Shown: positions 1 to 8,103 of the stretch, piece after piece | Layout of the letters: the number at the start of each line of letters is the position of its first letter | How positions within the stretch are numbered: position 1 is the stretch's first letter | From: Sphingomonadales bacterium | GTDB taxonomy: Bacteria; Pseudomonadota; Alphaproteobacteria; Sphingomonadales; Sphingomonadaceae | Direction of reading: 5' to 3' | DNA length: 64,000 bases | Assembly: GCA_016714795.1 (NCBI GenBank) | Contig: JADKCA010000002.1 | Coordinates: 62,001 to 126,000 of the forward strand | Made by a program: the position numbers and the translations under genes | The notes under the pieces: model-generated | What the model was told of the DNA's origin: nothing | Seen by the model: only the letters and a program-made list of their open reading frames with translations | Databases searched by the model: none

Positions 1-195
1 TCTGGAGCTGTCGGATCTGGTTGTTGATCTGCTCCAGCGTCCGCGCGGCGGTCAGGATGTTCTGTGTGTAGTTGCGCGGATCGTGGACGATGCCGCCAAA
101 CTGGGCATAGGCGGGTGCGGGGACCAGCGCGGTCGCGGTCAGCGACAGGATCGCGGCACCGGCGGCGAACAGGTGGCGGAACTTGGGGACTTCAT
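1..195 (-). CDS. trbJ: TrbJ, conjugal transfer protein (3' end missing at window edge)
   Basis: Only the first 65 codons are present. The protein starts MKSPKFRHLF, followed by a hydrophobic signal peptide ending near PAPAYAQF, then a mature start with NYTQNILTAARTLEQINNQI, typical of TrbJ/VirB5-like proteins of IncP-type T4SS, which act in the periplasm at the pilus. It follows trbE with a 4-base gap, the usual trbE-trbJ order. The nearby ATG at 200 runs at once into TGA, so the start at 195 is chosen. The rest lies left of the window. Confidence 0.85.
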
Positions 196-199
196 GGCA

Positions 200-2659
200 T
201 TACTCCTTCACTGCTGGGGGATGGCCTGTTGGCCGGGGAAAGGGGGAGGCGCGCAGCATGTCGGCGGCCCAGTCGAGCCCGCGATGGCGCAGCCAACGCG
301 CCGCGAACTCTTGCGCGCCGTGTGTTTCGACCAGTTCCGAGATCGCGAGCTGGTCAGCTTTCGAAGAGGTGGCGGTAAAGGCGAGCGCGACCTCGCCCAG
401 ACCCAGTTCGAACAGCCGGTTGCCGCGCGCCGACTGGCAATAATAATCGCGCTTAGGCGTCGCCTGGCTCAGTATCTCGATCTGACGATCGTTCAGGCCG
501 AACCGGCGGTAGATCGCCAGTATCTGCGGCTCCAGCGCCCTGTCATTGGGCAGGAATATCCGCGTCGGGCAACTTTCGATAATCGCCGGGGCCATTGGGG
601 ACGTTTCGATGTCGGCGAGGCTTTGCGTCGCAAAAACGACGCTCGCATTCTTCTTGCGCAGCGTTTTCAGCCATTCGCGGAGCTGCGCCGCGAACAGCGG
701 GGAATCGAGCACCAGCCAGCCTTCGTCGATGATGATGAGCGTCGGCGAGCCGTCGAGCCGGCCTTCGATGCGGTGGAACAAATAGGACAGCACGGCGGGT
801 GCGGCGCTCGACCCGGTGAGTCCCTCGGTCTCGAAGGCTTGGACCGCGCTTGTACCAAGCCGCTCGGCTTCGGCGTCAAGCAACTGGCCGAACGGTCCGC
901 CCAGACAATAGGGAGCCAAGGCCTGTTTGAGCTCCTGTGCTTGCAGCAGCATCAACAGACCGGTGAGCGTGCGTTCGGAGACAGGCGCGGACGACAGCGA
1001 ACCCAGCGCAGACCAGAGCTGATCCTTGGCGGCGGGGTCGATCTCCACGCCCTCACTCGCCAGCACCGCTGCCAGCCATTCCGAGGCCCAGATGCGCGTT
1101 TGCGGTTGGTCGATGTGCGCCAGGGGCTGGAGCGCCACACCGGCGTCGCCATCACGCCCAAGGCTTCCGCCCAAATCCTGCCAGTCGCCGCCCATCGCCA
1201 AGGCCGCAGCGCGGATCGAGCCGCCGAAGTCGAAAGCGAAGACTTGGGCCTGCTCGTAACGGCGGAACTGCATCGCCATCAAAGCGAGCAGCACCGACTT
1301 TCCCGCACCGGTCGGGCCGACGACAAGCGTATGACCGACATCGCCGACATGAAGGGTAAACCGGAACGGGGTCGAGCCTTGGGCGCGACCGAACATCAAG
1401 GGGGGGCAGCCGAAATGTTCGTCCCGTTCCGGCCCCGCCCACACGGCGGAGAGGGGGATCATGTGGGCGAGATTGAGGGTGGAAATCGGGGGCTGGCGGA
1501 CATTGGCATAGACATGCCCCGGCAGGGAGCCGAGCCAGGCTTCGACTGCGTTCATGCCCTCGGCGATCACGGTGAAGTCGCGGCCCTGGATAATCTTTTC
1601 GACAAGGCGCAGCTTCTCGGTCGCCAGCCCTGCGTCGGTGTCCCACACAGTGACCGTCGCCGTGACATAGGCCTGACTGACATGGTCGGAACCCAGTTCC
1701 TGTAACGCCTCGTCGGCATCGGCGGCTTTGTTCGAAGCATCGCTGTCGAGCAGGATCGATGCCTCGTTGGTCATTACCTCCTTGAGGATGGCGGCGACCG
1801 ACTTGCGCTTGGCGAACCATTGCCGCCGGATCTTGGCGAGCAATTTGGTGGCGTCGGTCTTGTCGAGCATCACCGCGCGGGTCGCCCAACGATAGGGAAA
1901 GGCGAGCTGGTTCAGCTCGTCGAGCAGTCCCGGAAAAGTCCGGCTCGGGAAGCCGATGATGGTGAGCGTGCGCAAATGGTGGTCGCCAAGGCGCGGTTCG
2001 AGGCCGCCGGTGAGCGGTTCGTCGGCAAGCAACGCGTCGAGGTGCATCGGCGTTTCGGGAACACGGACACGCTGCGCCTTGGTCGAAACGCAGGAATGCA
2101 GGTAAGTCAGCGTATCGCCGTCATCGAGCCATTCGGCCTCCGGCATGATGCCTTCGACCAGATTGAGCAGCCGCCCGGTGCGGTCGATGAAGCCCGCCAG
2201 CAACTCGTGGGGATCGATGCCGTCCTGCGCGCGGCCTTCGTAAAGCCATGTTTCGGCGCGCGCCGCATCCTCGGCGGGCGGCATCCACAGCAAGGTGAGA
2301 CAATAGCCGCTCTCGAAATGCGCGCCTTCCTCGGCGAATTGCTCGGCGCGTTCCAGATCGACCAGCGCGGAAGCCGGATCGGGAAAGTTGCTCGCCGGAT
2401 AATCGAGCGCCGGGCGGCGAACTGCCTCGACCCATATCGCCCAGCCCGATCCCAGCCGCCGCAGCGCATTGTTGAGGCGTGCGGTGGTTGCGACCAGCTC
2501 GGCGGGGGTGGCTGATTCGAGGTCAGGCCCCCGAAAGCGCGCGGTGCGCTGGAACGAGCCGTCCTTGTTCAGCACCACACCGGGCGCGACCAGGGCGGCC
2601 CAGGGCAGGAAATCGGCCAGACTGGAAACGGTCTTCCGGTATTCACGCAGGTTCAGCAT
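200..2659 (-). CDS. trbE: TrbE, conjugative transfer ATPase (VirB4-like)
   Basis: 819 residues, normal length for TrbE. It is the inner-membrane-associated VirB4-class ATPase that powers pilus assembly and substrate transfer. A Walker A motif GPTGAGKS lies near residue 448 and a Walker B LIIIDEGW near residue 645. The start is taken at MLNLREYRKT because this matches the family N-terminus; an upstream in-frame extension of about 115 codons overlaps trbD and is not protein-like. It lies 8 bases after trbD and directly before trbJ in one operon. The reading frame is intact. Confidence 0.96.
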   Translation of the reverse strand: MLNLREYRKTVSSLADFLPWAALVAPGVVLNKDGSFQRTARFRGPDLESATPAELVATTARLNNALRRLGSGWAIWVEAVRRPALDYPASNFPDPASALVDLERAEQFAEEGAHFESGYCLTLLWMPPAEDAARAETWLYEGRAQDGIDPHELLAGFIDRTGRLLNLVEGIMPEAEWLDDGDTLTYLHSCVSTKAQRVRVPETPMHLDALLADEPLTGGLEPRLGDHHLRTLTIIGFPSRTFPGLLDELNQLAFPYRWATRAVMLDKTDATKLLAKIRRQWFAKRKSVAAILKEVMTNEASILLDSDASNKAADADEALQELGSDHVSQAYVTATVTVWDTDAGLATEKLRLVEKIIQGRDFTVIAEGMNAVEAWLGSLPGHVYANVRQPPISTLNLAHMIPLSAVWAGPERDEHFGCPPLMFGRAQGSTPFRFTLHVGDVGHTLVVGPTGAGKSVLLALMAMQFRRYEQAQVFAFDFGGSIRAAALAMGGDWQDLGGSLGRDGDAGVALQPLAHIDQPQTRIWASEWLAAVLASEGVEIDPAAKDQLWSALGSLSSAPVSERTLTGLLMLLQAQELKQALAPYCLGGPFGQLLDAEAERLGTSAVQAFETEGLTGSSAAPAVLSYLFHRIEGRLDGSPTLIIIDEGWLVLDSPLFAAQLREWLKTLRKKNASVVFATQSLADIETSPMAPAIIESCPTRIFLPNDRALEPQILAIYRRFGLNDRQIEILSQATPKRDYYCQSARGNRLFELGLGEVALAFTATSSKADQLAISELVETHGAQEFAARWLRHRGLDWAADMLRASPFPRPTGHPPAVKE

Positions 2660-2667
2660 GGTTCGCC

Positions 2668-2946
2668 TCACACATCCATGAAGTTGGGAAAGCGTAGGTG
2701 CCGCCGCGCGACATCGACGAATTGAGGGTCGCGTTTGGCGGCCCAGACCGCAAAGGCATGGCCAATCGCCCAGAGCACCAGCCCAGCGATCCACAGCCTC
2801 AGGCCAAGCCCGACCGCGCCTGCGAGCGTGCCATTGGCAATCGCCAGCCCGCGCGGTGCGCCGCCCAACAGGATAGGCTCGGCCAGCGAGCGATGCACCG
2901 GGACATGGAAGCCGGGAACGCCCGAAGGATCGGCTGCGCCCTCCAT
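2668..2946 (-). CDS. trbD: TrbD, conjugal transfer inner-membrane protein (VirB3-like)
   Basis: 92 residues. It opens MEGAADPSGVPGFHVPVHRS, the conserved TrbD/VirB3 N-terminus that precedes two closely spaced membrane segments (about residues 27-67). VirB3-class proteins are small inner-membrane partners of the VirB4 ATPase, and trbE indeed follows. The start ATG shares its A with the trbC stop (TGATG), which fixes the start and suggests translational coupling. Confidence 0.93.
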   Translation of the reverse strand: MEGAADPSGVPGFHVPVHRSLAEPILLGGAPRGLAIANGTLAGAVGLGLRLWIAGLVLWAIGHAFAVWAAKRDPQFVDVARRHLRFPNFMDV

Positions 2947-3278
2947 CACACCAGCGCTCCGCCGCCGAACGAGAAGAACGACAGGAAGAAGGAAGAGGCG
3001 GCAAAGGCGATCGACAGGCCGAATACGATCTGGATCAGCCTCCGAAACCCGCCAGATGTGTCGCCGAACGCCAGGGTCAGGCCGGTGGCGATGATGATGA
3101 TCACCGCCATGATCTGGGCGACAGGCCCCTGGATCGATTCCAGAATCGACTGAAGCGGCGCTTCCCACGGCATCGACGATCCCGCCGCATGGGCCGGGGT
3201 CGATAAGGCGAGGGTCACTAACGCACCGAGCGCGAGCGTGGCGGCGCGGGCGTGCAGACGGAACAGAGGATGGGTCAT
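2946..3278 (-). CDS. trbC: TrbC, conjugative pilin (VirB2-like)
   Basis: 110 residues. A long signal peptide (MTHPLFRLHARAATLALGAL) ends near TPAHAAGSS. The mature part has two hydrophobic segments (about residues 58-77 and 85-106), as in TrbC/VirB2 major pilins, which are processed and, in IncP systems, cyclised. The gene overlaps trbB by 4 bases (ATGA-type) and trbD by one base. Position and size fit the family fully. Confidence 0.94.
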   Translation of the reverse strand: MTHPLFRLHARAATLALGALVTLALSTPAHAAGSSMPWEAPLQSILESIQGPVAQIMAVIIIIATGLTLAFGDTSGGFRRLIQIVFGLSIAFAASSFFLSFFSFGGGALV

Positions 3279-4258
3279 TGGCAGGTTCCTTGTGTTTGCG
3301 GGGAAAGGGGTGAGAGGCGGTATTCGCCGCCGGCATCGAGCCCATCGACGCGGGCAAGTTCCGCCAGCCGGCGGCCGGTGCCATCGCGCACCAGCACCGC
3401 GATGATATCGATGGTCTCGGCGATGAGCGCGCGCGGAACGGTGACTACGGCTTCCTGGATCAGCTGTTCCATCCGCCGAAGCGTGCCCAGCGCAGACCCC
3501 GCATGGATCGTGCCGATGCCGCCGGGATGACCTGTGCCCCAGGCTTTCAGGAGTTCGAGCGCCTCGGCGCCCCGGACTTCGCCGATAGGGATGCGGTCCG
3601 GGCGCAGGCGCAAAGCCGAGCGGACCAGATCGGACAGCGTCGCCACACCGTCCTTGGTGCGTAGCGCTACCAGGTTGGGCGAAGCGCATTGCAGCTCGCG
3701 CGTGTCTTCGATCAGGACGATGCGATCGGACGTTCCGGCGACTTCGGCTAACAGGGCATTGGTCAGCGTGGTCTTGCCGGTCGAGGTGCCGCCAGCGACC
3801 AGGATATTGCACCGCGCCGCCACCGATTGGCGCAGCATCGCGGCCTGCTCGGCCGACATGATCCCGCCTGCGACATAATCGTCGAGCGTGAACACCGCGA
3901 CGGCGGGCTTGCGGATCGCGAAACTGGGTGCGGCCACCACCGGCGGCAACAGCCCTTCGAACCGCTCGCCGGTCTCGGGCAGCTCCGCTGACACGCGCGG
4001 CATATCGGCGTGGACATCGACGCCGACATGATGCGCGACCAGCCGGATCACCCGCTCGCCGTCCGCGGCGGCCATCCGCTCGCCCGTATCCGAAACCTCT
4101 TCTCCGAGCCGGTCGATCCACAGCCGCCCGTCGGGATTGAGCATCACCTCGATCGTCGCCGGGTCGTCGAGCCAGCCCGCGACCGAGACCCCCAACGCCG
4201 TCCGCAACATGCGGACGCCGCGCGATCTGGCTTCGGCTCGGAGGGGGACAACGCTCAT
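3275..4258 (-). CDS. trbB: TrbB, conjugal transfer ATPase (VirB11-like)
   Basis: 327 residues. This is the hexameric VirB11-class ATPase at the inner face of the T4SS. A Walker A motif GGTSTGKTT (about residue 155), an Asp-box region VLIEDTRELQC, and the signature ALRLRPDRIPIGEVRGAEAL followed by TGHPGGIGTIHA are all present. The start MSVVPLRAEARSRG is preceded by GAGGAG at 7 bases; an upstream in-frame ATG at 4315 lacks a ribosome site. In related ICEs trbB directly follows a CopG gene. Here a cargo operon separates the two. Confidence 0.96.
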   Translation of the reverse strand: MSVVPLRAEARSRGVRMLRTALGVSVAGWLDDPATIEVMLNPDGRLWIDRLGEEVSDTGERMAAADGERVIRLVAHHVGVDVHADMPRVSAELPETGERFEGLLPPVVAAPSFAIRKPAVAVFTLDDYVAGGIMSAEQAAMLRQSVAARCNILVAGGTSTGKTTLTNALLAEVAGTSDRIVLIEDTRELQCASPNLVALRTKDGVATLSDLVRSALRLRPDRIPIGEVRGAEALELLKAWGTGHPGGIGTIHAGSALGTLRRMEQLIQEAVVTVPRALIAETIDIIAVLVRDGTGRRLAELARVDGLDAGGEYRLSPLSPQTQGTCQ

Positions 4259-4511
4259 CGGGACTCCTCGTTTTGGGGCCAGGCGAAGTGCCGCCCGGCC
4301 AACGAGGAAGAGCAAGAGAGCCAGATAACGGCTCAGGGCAACATCAAATTGTCAGCGTAGTAGAGTGGGGTAGAGAGACAGGGACGGGGCAAGGAATGAC
4401 TTTTTGGTGCTGCCGGAATTGGTCTCAATTCCTGCCGAAAAGGCGAATCGATATTATCTTTGCAATCTGTTTATCCATCACGCGCACAGCGCTCGGGATT
4501 GCAGTTGTATC
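4259..4511. other. Gap between trbB and the folE operon
   Basis: About 250 bases with no convincing gene. It should hold the trbB promoter and the end of the cargo operon transcript. Base composition turns A+T-rich from about 4,400, marking the edge of the cargo. I see no clear terminator hairpin. Confidence 0.5.
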
Positions 4512-5006
4512 TTAGCGCTGCTGACCCATCGAATATGAAACTTCAGTTTCAGCGTTGTCATCGCCTGGTCCTCGGGAACACATACAAAGGTGCTTCGCTC
4601 GCAAGGTCACATGAACACCCTTGGCACCGAGGACACGCGCCATGTCCTCGCATATGTCTCGCGCCATCGTTTCCTGGATTTGCAGCCGCCTAGCGTGGAC
4701 ATCGCGTACTAACCGAACGATCTTGCCGAGGCCGGTGACAATTTCGCCTGGCAGGTAAGACACACTCGCCTCTCCGAAGAATGGAAGGAAATGGTGCTGG
4801 CAGAAGGTGTAGTATGCGATCTTATCGACCGTTACCCAGCCCGAGTAGTTGGTAACCCGCACTGTCTCGTTGAGTACGTCTTCGGCACTAAGCGCGTAGC
4901 CGCTGAACAACTCCCCATAGGCGCGGCTGATGCGATCAAATGAAGGCTGAAGCGCGGCGCGCACTTCCTCATTGGGAATGAACCCGAAAGGACCAGTATC
5001 AAGCAT
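4512..5006 (-). CDS. GTP cyclohydrolase I family protein (short FolE)
   Basis: 164 residues against about 200-220 for typical FolE, with the N-terminal helical extension missing. FolE converts GTP to 7,8-dihydroneopterin triphosphate, the entry to folate and to 7-deazaguanine (preQ0/queuosine) synthesis. Family motifs are clear: CQHHFLPFFG (Zn ligands C69, H72; H71), GLGKIVRLVRDVHARRLQIQ, and KHLCMCSRGP with C141 as third Zn ligand. The last motif differs from the usual CMVMRG. The start at 5006 overlaps the end of the methyltransferase gene by 8 bases. It is last in an operon with a queuosine-precursor transporter, so a deazaguanine or pterin role is likelier than a spare folate gene (inference). 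Confidence 0.85.
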   Translation of the reverse strand: MLDTGPFGFIPNEEVRAALQPSFDRISRAYGELFSGYALSAEDVLNETVRVTNYSGWVTVDKIAYYTFCQHHFLPFFGEASVSYLPGEIVTGLGKIVRLVRDVHARRLQIQETMARDICEDMARVLGAKGVHVTLRAKHLCMCSRGPGDDNAETEVSYSMGQQR

Positions 5007-5706
5007 TGGGTGCTTCCTTACACAAGAGTGAAACCGTCTGCGGGAGAGCCACGCTCGCGCCATCAACCTGTTTCCCCAGCCAGTCGGAGAATGCCCGAAG
5101 TTCATTCGGGTCAAGTTCGATGTCGTAAATCATCGACGATAGCTGGCGCGCGAGCTCATCTCGGTTTGAGCAACGAATGCGGCTGGTCAAATCTACCCGG
5201 CGATCAAGCCGATATCCGGGTAGCGGGCACTCGGGAAAAAATTGCTCCGCATTATGTGCAATGTCGTGTCGGGCAAGCCAGTCGATTATCCGAAAGTGGA
5301 GTTTCGTCGGCTTGTTCGATACGAGAATAATCGCCTCAGGCGACATCGACTGAATATGATCAACCAGTCGGCCTACATCGTCGTCGAGATATTGTATCAC
5401 GTGAGACATCAGCATTACGTCTATTTGTCGATCTGGTTTCGGTAGGTTGAAAAAGTCAATTTTTTGCCGCGTGTGAAGCGCAGTCTCGGCATCCGGAAAA
5501 TCAAGAATGTCGATGAGGGTTGCCTCGCGGTCAGCAAATGCCGAGGCGGCGATGTCACCAAGACCCGCACCGACGTCTAGGAGGATGCCATTTCCGGCTG
5601 GCGGCAGGATCGTCCGCAGCGCTTGCGAAATTAGCTGGTTCTCGTTGTTGATTTGACCTTTGAACTGAAGAAGTCTGCTCGCGGTCAGATTCGATTTGAT
5701 ACTCAT
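4999..5706 (-). CDS. Class I SAM-dependent methyltransferase, substrate unknown
   Basis: 235 residues. Motif I of the Rossmann methyltransferase fold reads LLDVGAGLGDIAA (about residues 42-54), followed by an acidic strand end TLIDILDFPD and a motif IV-like DVMLMSHVIQYLDDDV. I cannot name the substrate. It starts 6 bases after the end of the yhhQ-like gene and overlaps the folE-like gene, so it belongs to the same operon. A small-molecule (pterin or deazaguanine) substrate is conceivable from context only. Confidence 0.8.
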   Translation of the reverse strand: MSIKSNLTASRLLQFKGQINNENQLISQALRTILPPAGNGILLDVGAGLGDIAASAFADREATLIDILDFPDAETALHTRQKIDFFNLPKPDRQIDVMLMSHVIQYLDDDVGRLVDHIQSMSPEAIILVSNKPTKLHFRIIDWLARHDIAHNAEQFFPECPLPGYRLDRRVDLTSRIRCSNRDELARQLSSMIYDIELDPNELRAFSDWLGKQVDGASVALPQTVSLLCKEAPNA

Positions 5707-5711
5707 CGACG

Positions 5712-6377
5712 CTACAGCTTGAACGGGGAGAACGAGATGTCGCGATCGTACACATCTTCCTGTTCGATCCGCTTGATCTGGCGAACGACGAAAATTGTCA
5801 GCGGCAAGGCAATAATCTCCCATCCAACCTTAACCGCCCATCCTGACAGGATGATCGACAGTAGAACGCTTGTCGGCAGCACGCCCCAGAAAGCGACCAG
5901 GACGAACAAAGTCGTGTCGATTGCTTGACCAGCGATGGTCGATGCCACGAACCGCAAAGCCATATGCTTACCGTTCTGTAAGACCTTAAATTTTGCGACG
6001 ACAAATGAGTTCACGAACTCGCCGCAAAGGTAAGCGATGATCGACGCAAGCACGATCCGTGGCACATGACTGAATACGGAATCAAACGCAGGTTGCCCCG
6101 GCCAGGAAGGCGAAGGGGGCAAGGCGCGAGCAATCTCATAGAAGACTACCATGAGGATTAGACAGGCGAAACCCGTCCAGATTGTCCGGCGCGATGTTGC
6201 GTAGCCATAAACTTCGGTGAGAATGTCGCCAAAGACGTAGGCAAGAGGAAACAGTATGATGCCAGCCGGGAGTTCGAGCCCGCCCAAGGCAAAGATTTTC
6301 GTGTCGAGTGTGTTCGATATCAGCAAAGTGGATGCAAACAGCGCCGTGATGGGCAGCAACAGTTTATGCCTAGTCAT
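5712..6377 (-). CDS. Queuosine precursor transporter (YhhQ/VUT family)
   Basis: 221 residues, about six hydrophobic segments. Family signatures include SNTLDTKIFALGGLELPAGI, FPLAYVFGDILTEVYGY and CGEFVNSFVVAKFKVL, followed by FVASTIAGQAIDTTLFV. YhhQ/QPTR proteins import preQ0 or preQ1 through the inner membrane. The start ATG overlaps the stop of the upstream regulator (ATGA). Pairing with a FolE-like enzyme links both uptake and the first biosynthetic step to the same pathway. The gene symbol is left open because orthology to E. coli yhhQ versus another VUT branch cannot be settled here. Confidence 0.9.
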   Translation of the reverse strand: MTRHKLLLPITALFASTLLISNTLDTKIFALGGLELPAGIILFPLAYVFGDILTEVYGYATSRRTIWTGFACLILMVVFYEIARALPPSPSWPGQPAFDSVFSHVPRIVLASIIAYLCGEFVNSFVVAKFKVLQNGKHMALRFVASTIAGQAIDTTLFVLVAFWGVLPTSVLLSIILSGWAVKVGWEIIALPLTIFVVRQIKRIEQEDVYDRDISFSPFKL

Positions 6378-7333
6378 TTTTTGAACTCCCTGACGAAGGG
6401 TGGATGCTTGCCGAGAGCATTTATGATGAACGGCTTGTCTGGATTTTCCGGGTCAGATTGGCGGGATTCGATCTGGCGGGCGATTAGATTGACGATCGTC
6501 ACCAACTGAGTTGGCTCGACTGGAATGCCCAAGGTGTGCTGACCAGCGACTGGGACAATCATGAACGCATGAACACCGGGGACACCTGCCTCGATGTCGT
6601 TGGGGTTGGCGATGACTAAGCTTGAAGTGAACCAAGTGAGATCATCGGGCGTTAGACCGAAGACTGAAATCGACCCTATATTGATGTCGGCCAAACGTTG
6701 GCCGCGCTCTCGAGCCAGGCGAGTGATGCGCGACGTGACGCGGTCTAAAAATACGTCAAATTTTTCGCCGCCGCCAATATCGCGCTTTGCTACGAAATAG
6801 GTCAATGATGCCTGTCGCAGCAGCAGTTGATCGACTACGATTTGCAGAAAGCTGCTATCGCGATGGTCGATGAACTCCGGCGAGACGATCCAGAGTTCGG
6901 GCGGAGCACCGGAAGCGCGGTCCGCTAGGCTCGCTTCCCATCGGGCTATCTCGGGTAGAGACCAGATTTCGACCGCATTCGACACGAAGAAGTTTTGGGA
7001 TGCCTCGATGTCCGTCCGCTTCTCGGACGGCGCATCGAGATATCTGGGGAGAGTAGTGTCGAAGACATGGGCTGCGGCGTAAGCGCTCAGCACCCGCTCC
7101 AGCGGCTCGTTATAGACTAGGGAAAACAGCCTCAACTGCTCTGGCTTAACCGCGCTTTTGCCTTGTTCATAGCGCGCAAGGAGCGATTGCCAGCTGGCCT
7201 CAGTGCCTCCCACGAGCTCGACCAGTTTTCCGCCCGCCTCGACTTGAGTCATGGCGTTGCGCTGCTCCCTCAGCATGCGCAGGTAGGCACCAAATCGCTG
7301 CCGCTGACCGCGTGTAGAATCGCCAGTGTTCAT
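6374..7333 (-). CDS. XRE-like helix-turn-helix protein with unknown C-terminal domain
   Basis: 319 residues. Residues about 8-85 look like an XRE helix-turn-helix domain (FGAYLRMLREQRNAMTQVEA through ARYEQGKSAVKPEQLRLFSL). The rest, about 110-319, has sensor-like alternating strands and helices (PPELWIVSPEFIDHRDSSF, TYFVAKRDIGGGEKFDVF) that I do not recognise. First gene of the operon with the transporter, methyltransferase and FolE-like enzyme, so it probably regulates them. The promoter must lie in the A+T-rich divergent gap 7,334-7,425. Base composition is lower in G+C than the flanking tra/trb genes. Confidence 0.8.
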   Translation of the reverse strand: MNTGDSTRGQRQRFGAYLRMLREQRNAMTQVEAGGKLVELVGGTEASWQSLLARYEQGKSAVKPEQLRLFSLVYNEPLERVLSAYAAAHVFDTTLPRYLDAPSEKRTDIEASQNFFVSNAVEIWSLPEIARWEASLADRASGAPPELWIVSPEFIDHRDSSFLQIVVDQLLLRQASLTYFVAKRDIGGGEKFDVFLDRVTSRITRLARERGQRLADINIGSISVFGLTPDDLTWFTSSLVIANPNDIEAGVPGVHAFMIVPVAGQHTLGIPVEPTQLVTIVNLIARQIESRQSDPENPDKPFIINALGKHPPFVREFKK

Positions 7334-7425
7334 CCTTTCGTTCTACAGCGCCCTGCGCACCACGCAAGGATGTTTTCGCCTTACAACGACCATATTTGAT
7401 GTATTATGACGTTTTTGACTAGACG

Positions 7426-7683
7426 ATGATGAACAAGTCGTTCATCAGGATGCCCAGCGGGCCGCGATTCGATGAAGCCCAAGACCACACATCACGCGCG
7501 GCGGCACCACTGATGGAGGCGAAAATGGCATTTGATGACAGTTCCAAAGGTCCGCCGACCCACGCCGAAAATGGCCCGCCCGTCCAGCCGCCTTCTGAAG
7601 TTGATCAGCAACGGCGTCGCGAGATAGAGGATATGCTCGACCTCGTTCGCTGGGGCGGCGACGGCGGAAATAACCTCGACTGA
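7426..7683 (+). CDS. Small hypothetical protein
   Basis: 85 residues, hydrophilic, Pro-rich in the middle and acidic at the end (EIEDMLDLVRWGGDGGNNLD). It is divergent from the cargo operon and converges on the CopG gene. No domain recognised. An internal ATG at MAFDDSSKG would give a 51-residue product. It fills the otherwise empty strand between the cargo and the backbone, but evidence for expression is thin. Confidence 0.4.
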   Translation: MMNKSFIRMPSGPRFDEAQDHTSRAAAPLMEAKMAFDDSSKGPPTHAENGPPVQPPSEVDQQRRREIEDMLDLVRWGGDGGNNLD

Positions 7684-8103
7684 TTACGGTTCAGCCGTCC
7701 ATCCTTCAACATCCCGCCGCAAATCGTCCGCCAACCTCGGCCCCGCCTCCAGTTTCCGCGCCAGCACCTCGACAAACCCTTCATATCGCTCATTGCCCTT
7801 CGCCTTCGCGGCGGCGAGGGCAGCGTCGGGCAGCGGCGGGTTGGCGGTGAGCCAAAAGCGGACGAATAGCGCCAGCGCCTCGTTGGTCACTTCAACATGA
7901 TAATCGAGCTTGTCGAGCTGGCGCGCCAGCTTGTCCATGCGGCGGCTGAAGGCTGCCTCGATCCGCTCGGTGTCATCGGGTGTCAGGATCGATTGCAGGG
8001 CGGTTTCGAGAACCAGCCCCTGCGTCACGCCACGTCGCCGGGCATGACGGGCAAGATCGTCGGCCAGTTGTGCGGGCAGCCGGAAGGTGCGCTTGACGTT
8101 CAC
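7684..8103 (-). CDS. CopG-like ribbon-helix-helix protein of the conjugation locus
   Basis: 139 residues. The N-terminus MNVKRTFRLPAQLADDLARH followed by GVTQGLVLETALQSIL looks like a ribbon-helix-helix DNA-binding domain. The remainder is helical and charged. Such proteins sit between traG and trbB in many alphaproteobacterial ICEs. The GTG start overlaps the traG stop (GTGA), fixing the start and indicating coupling. It likely acts in relaxosome or tra-operon control (inference). Confidence 0.8.
   Translation of the reverse strand: MNVKRTFRLPAQLADDLARHARRRGVTQGLVLETALQSILTPDDTERIEAAFSRRMDKLARQLDKLDYHVEVTNEALALFVRFWLTANPPLPDAALAAAKAKGNERYEGFVEVLARKLEAGPRLADDLRRDVEGWTAEP

Noticed and set aside
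83..1705. 540-codon open frame opposite trbE
   Set aside because: Antisense shadow of trbE in high-G+C DNA; low-complexity Arg/Gly/His composition.
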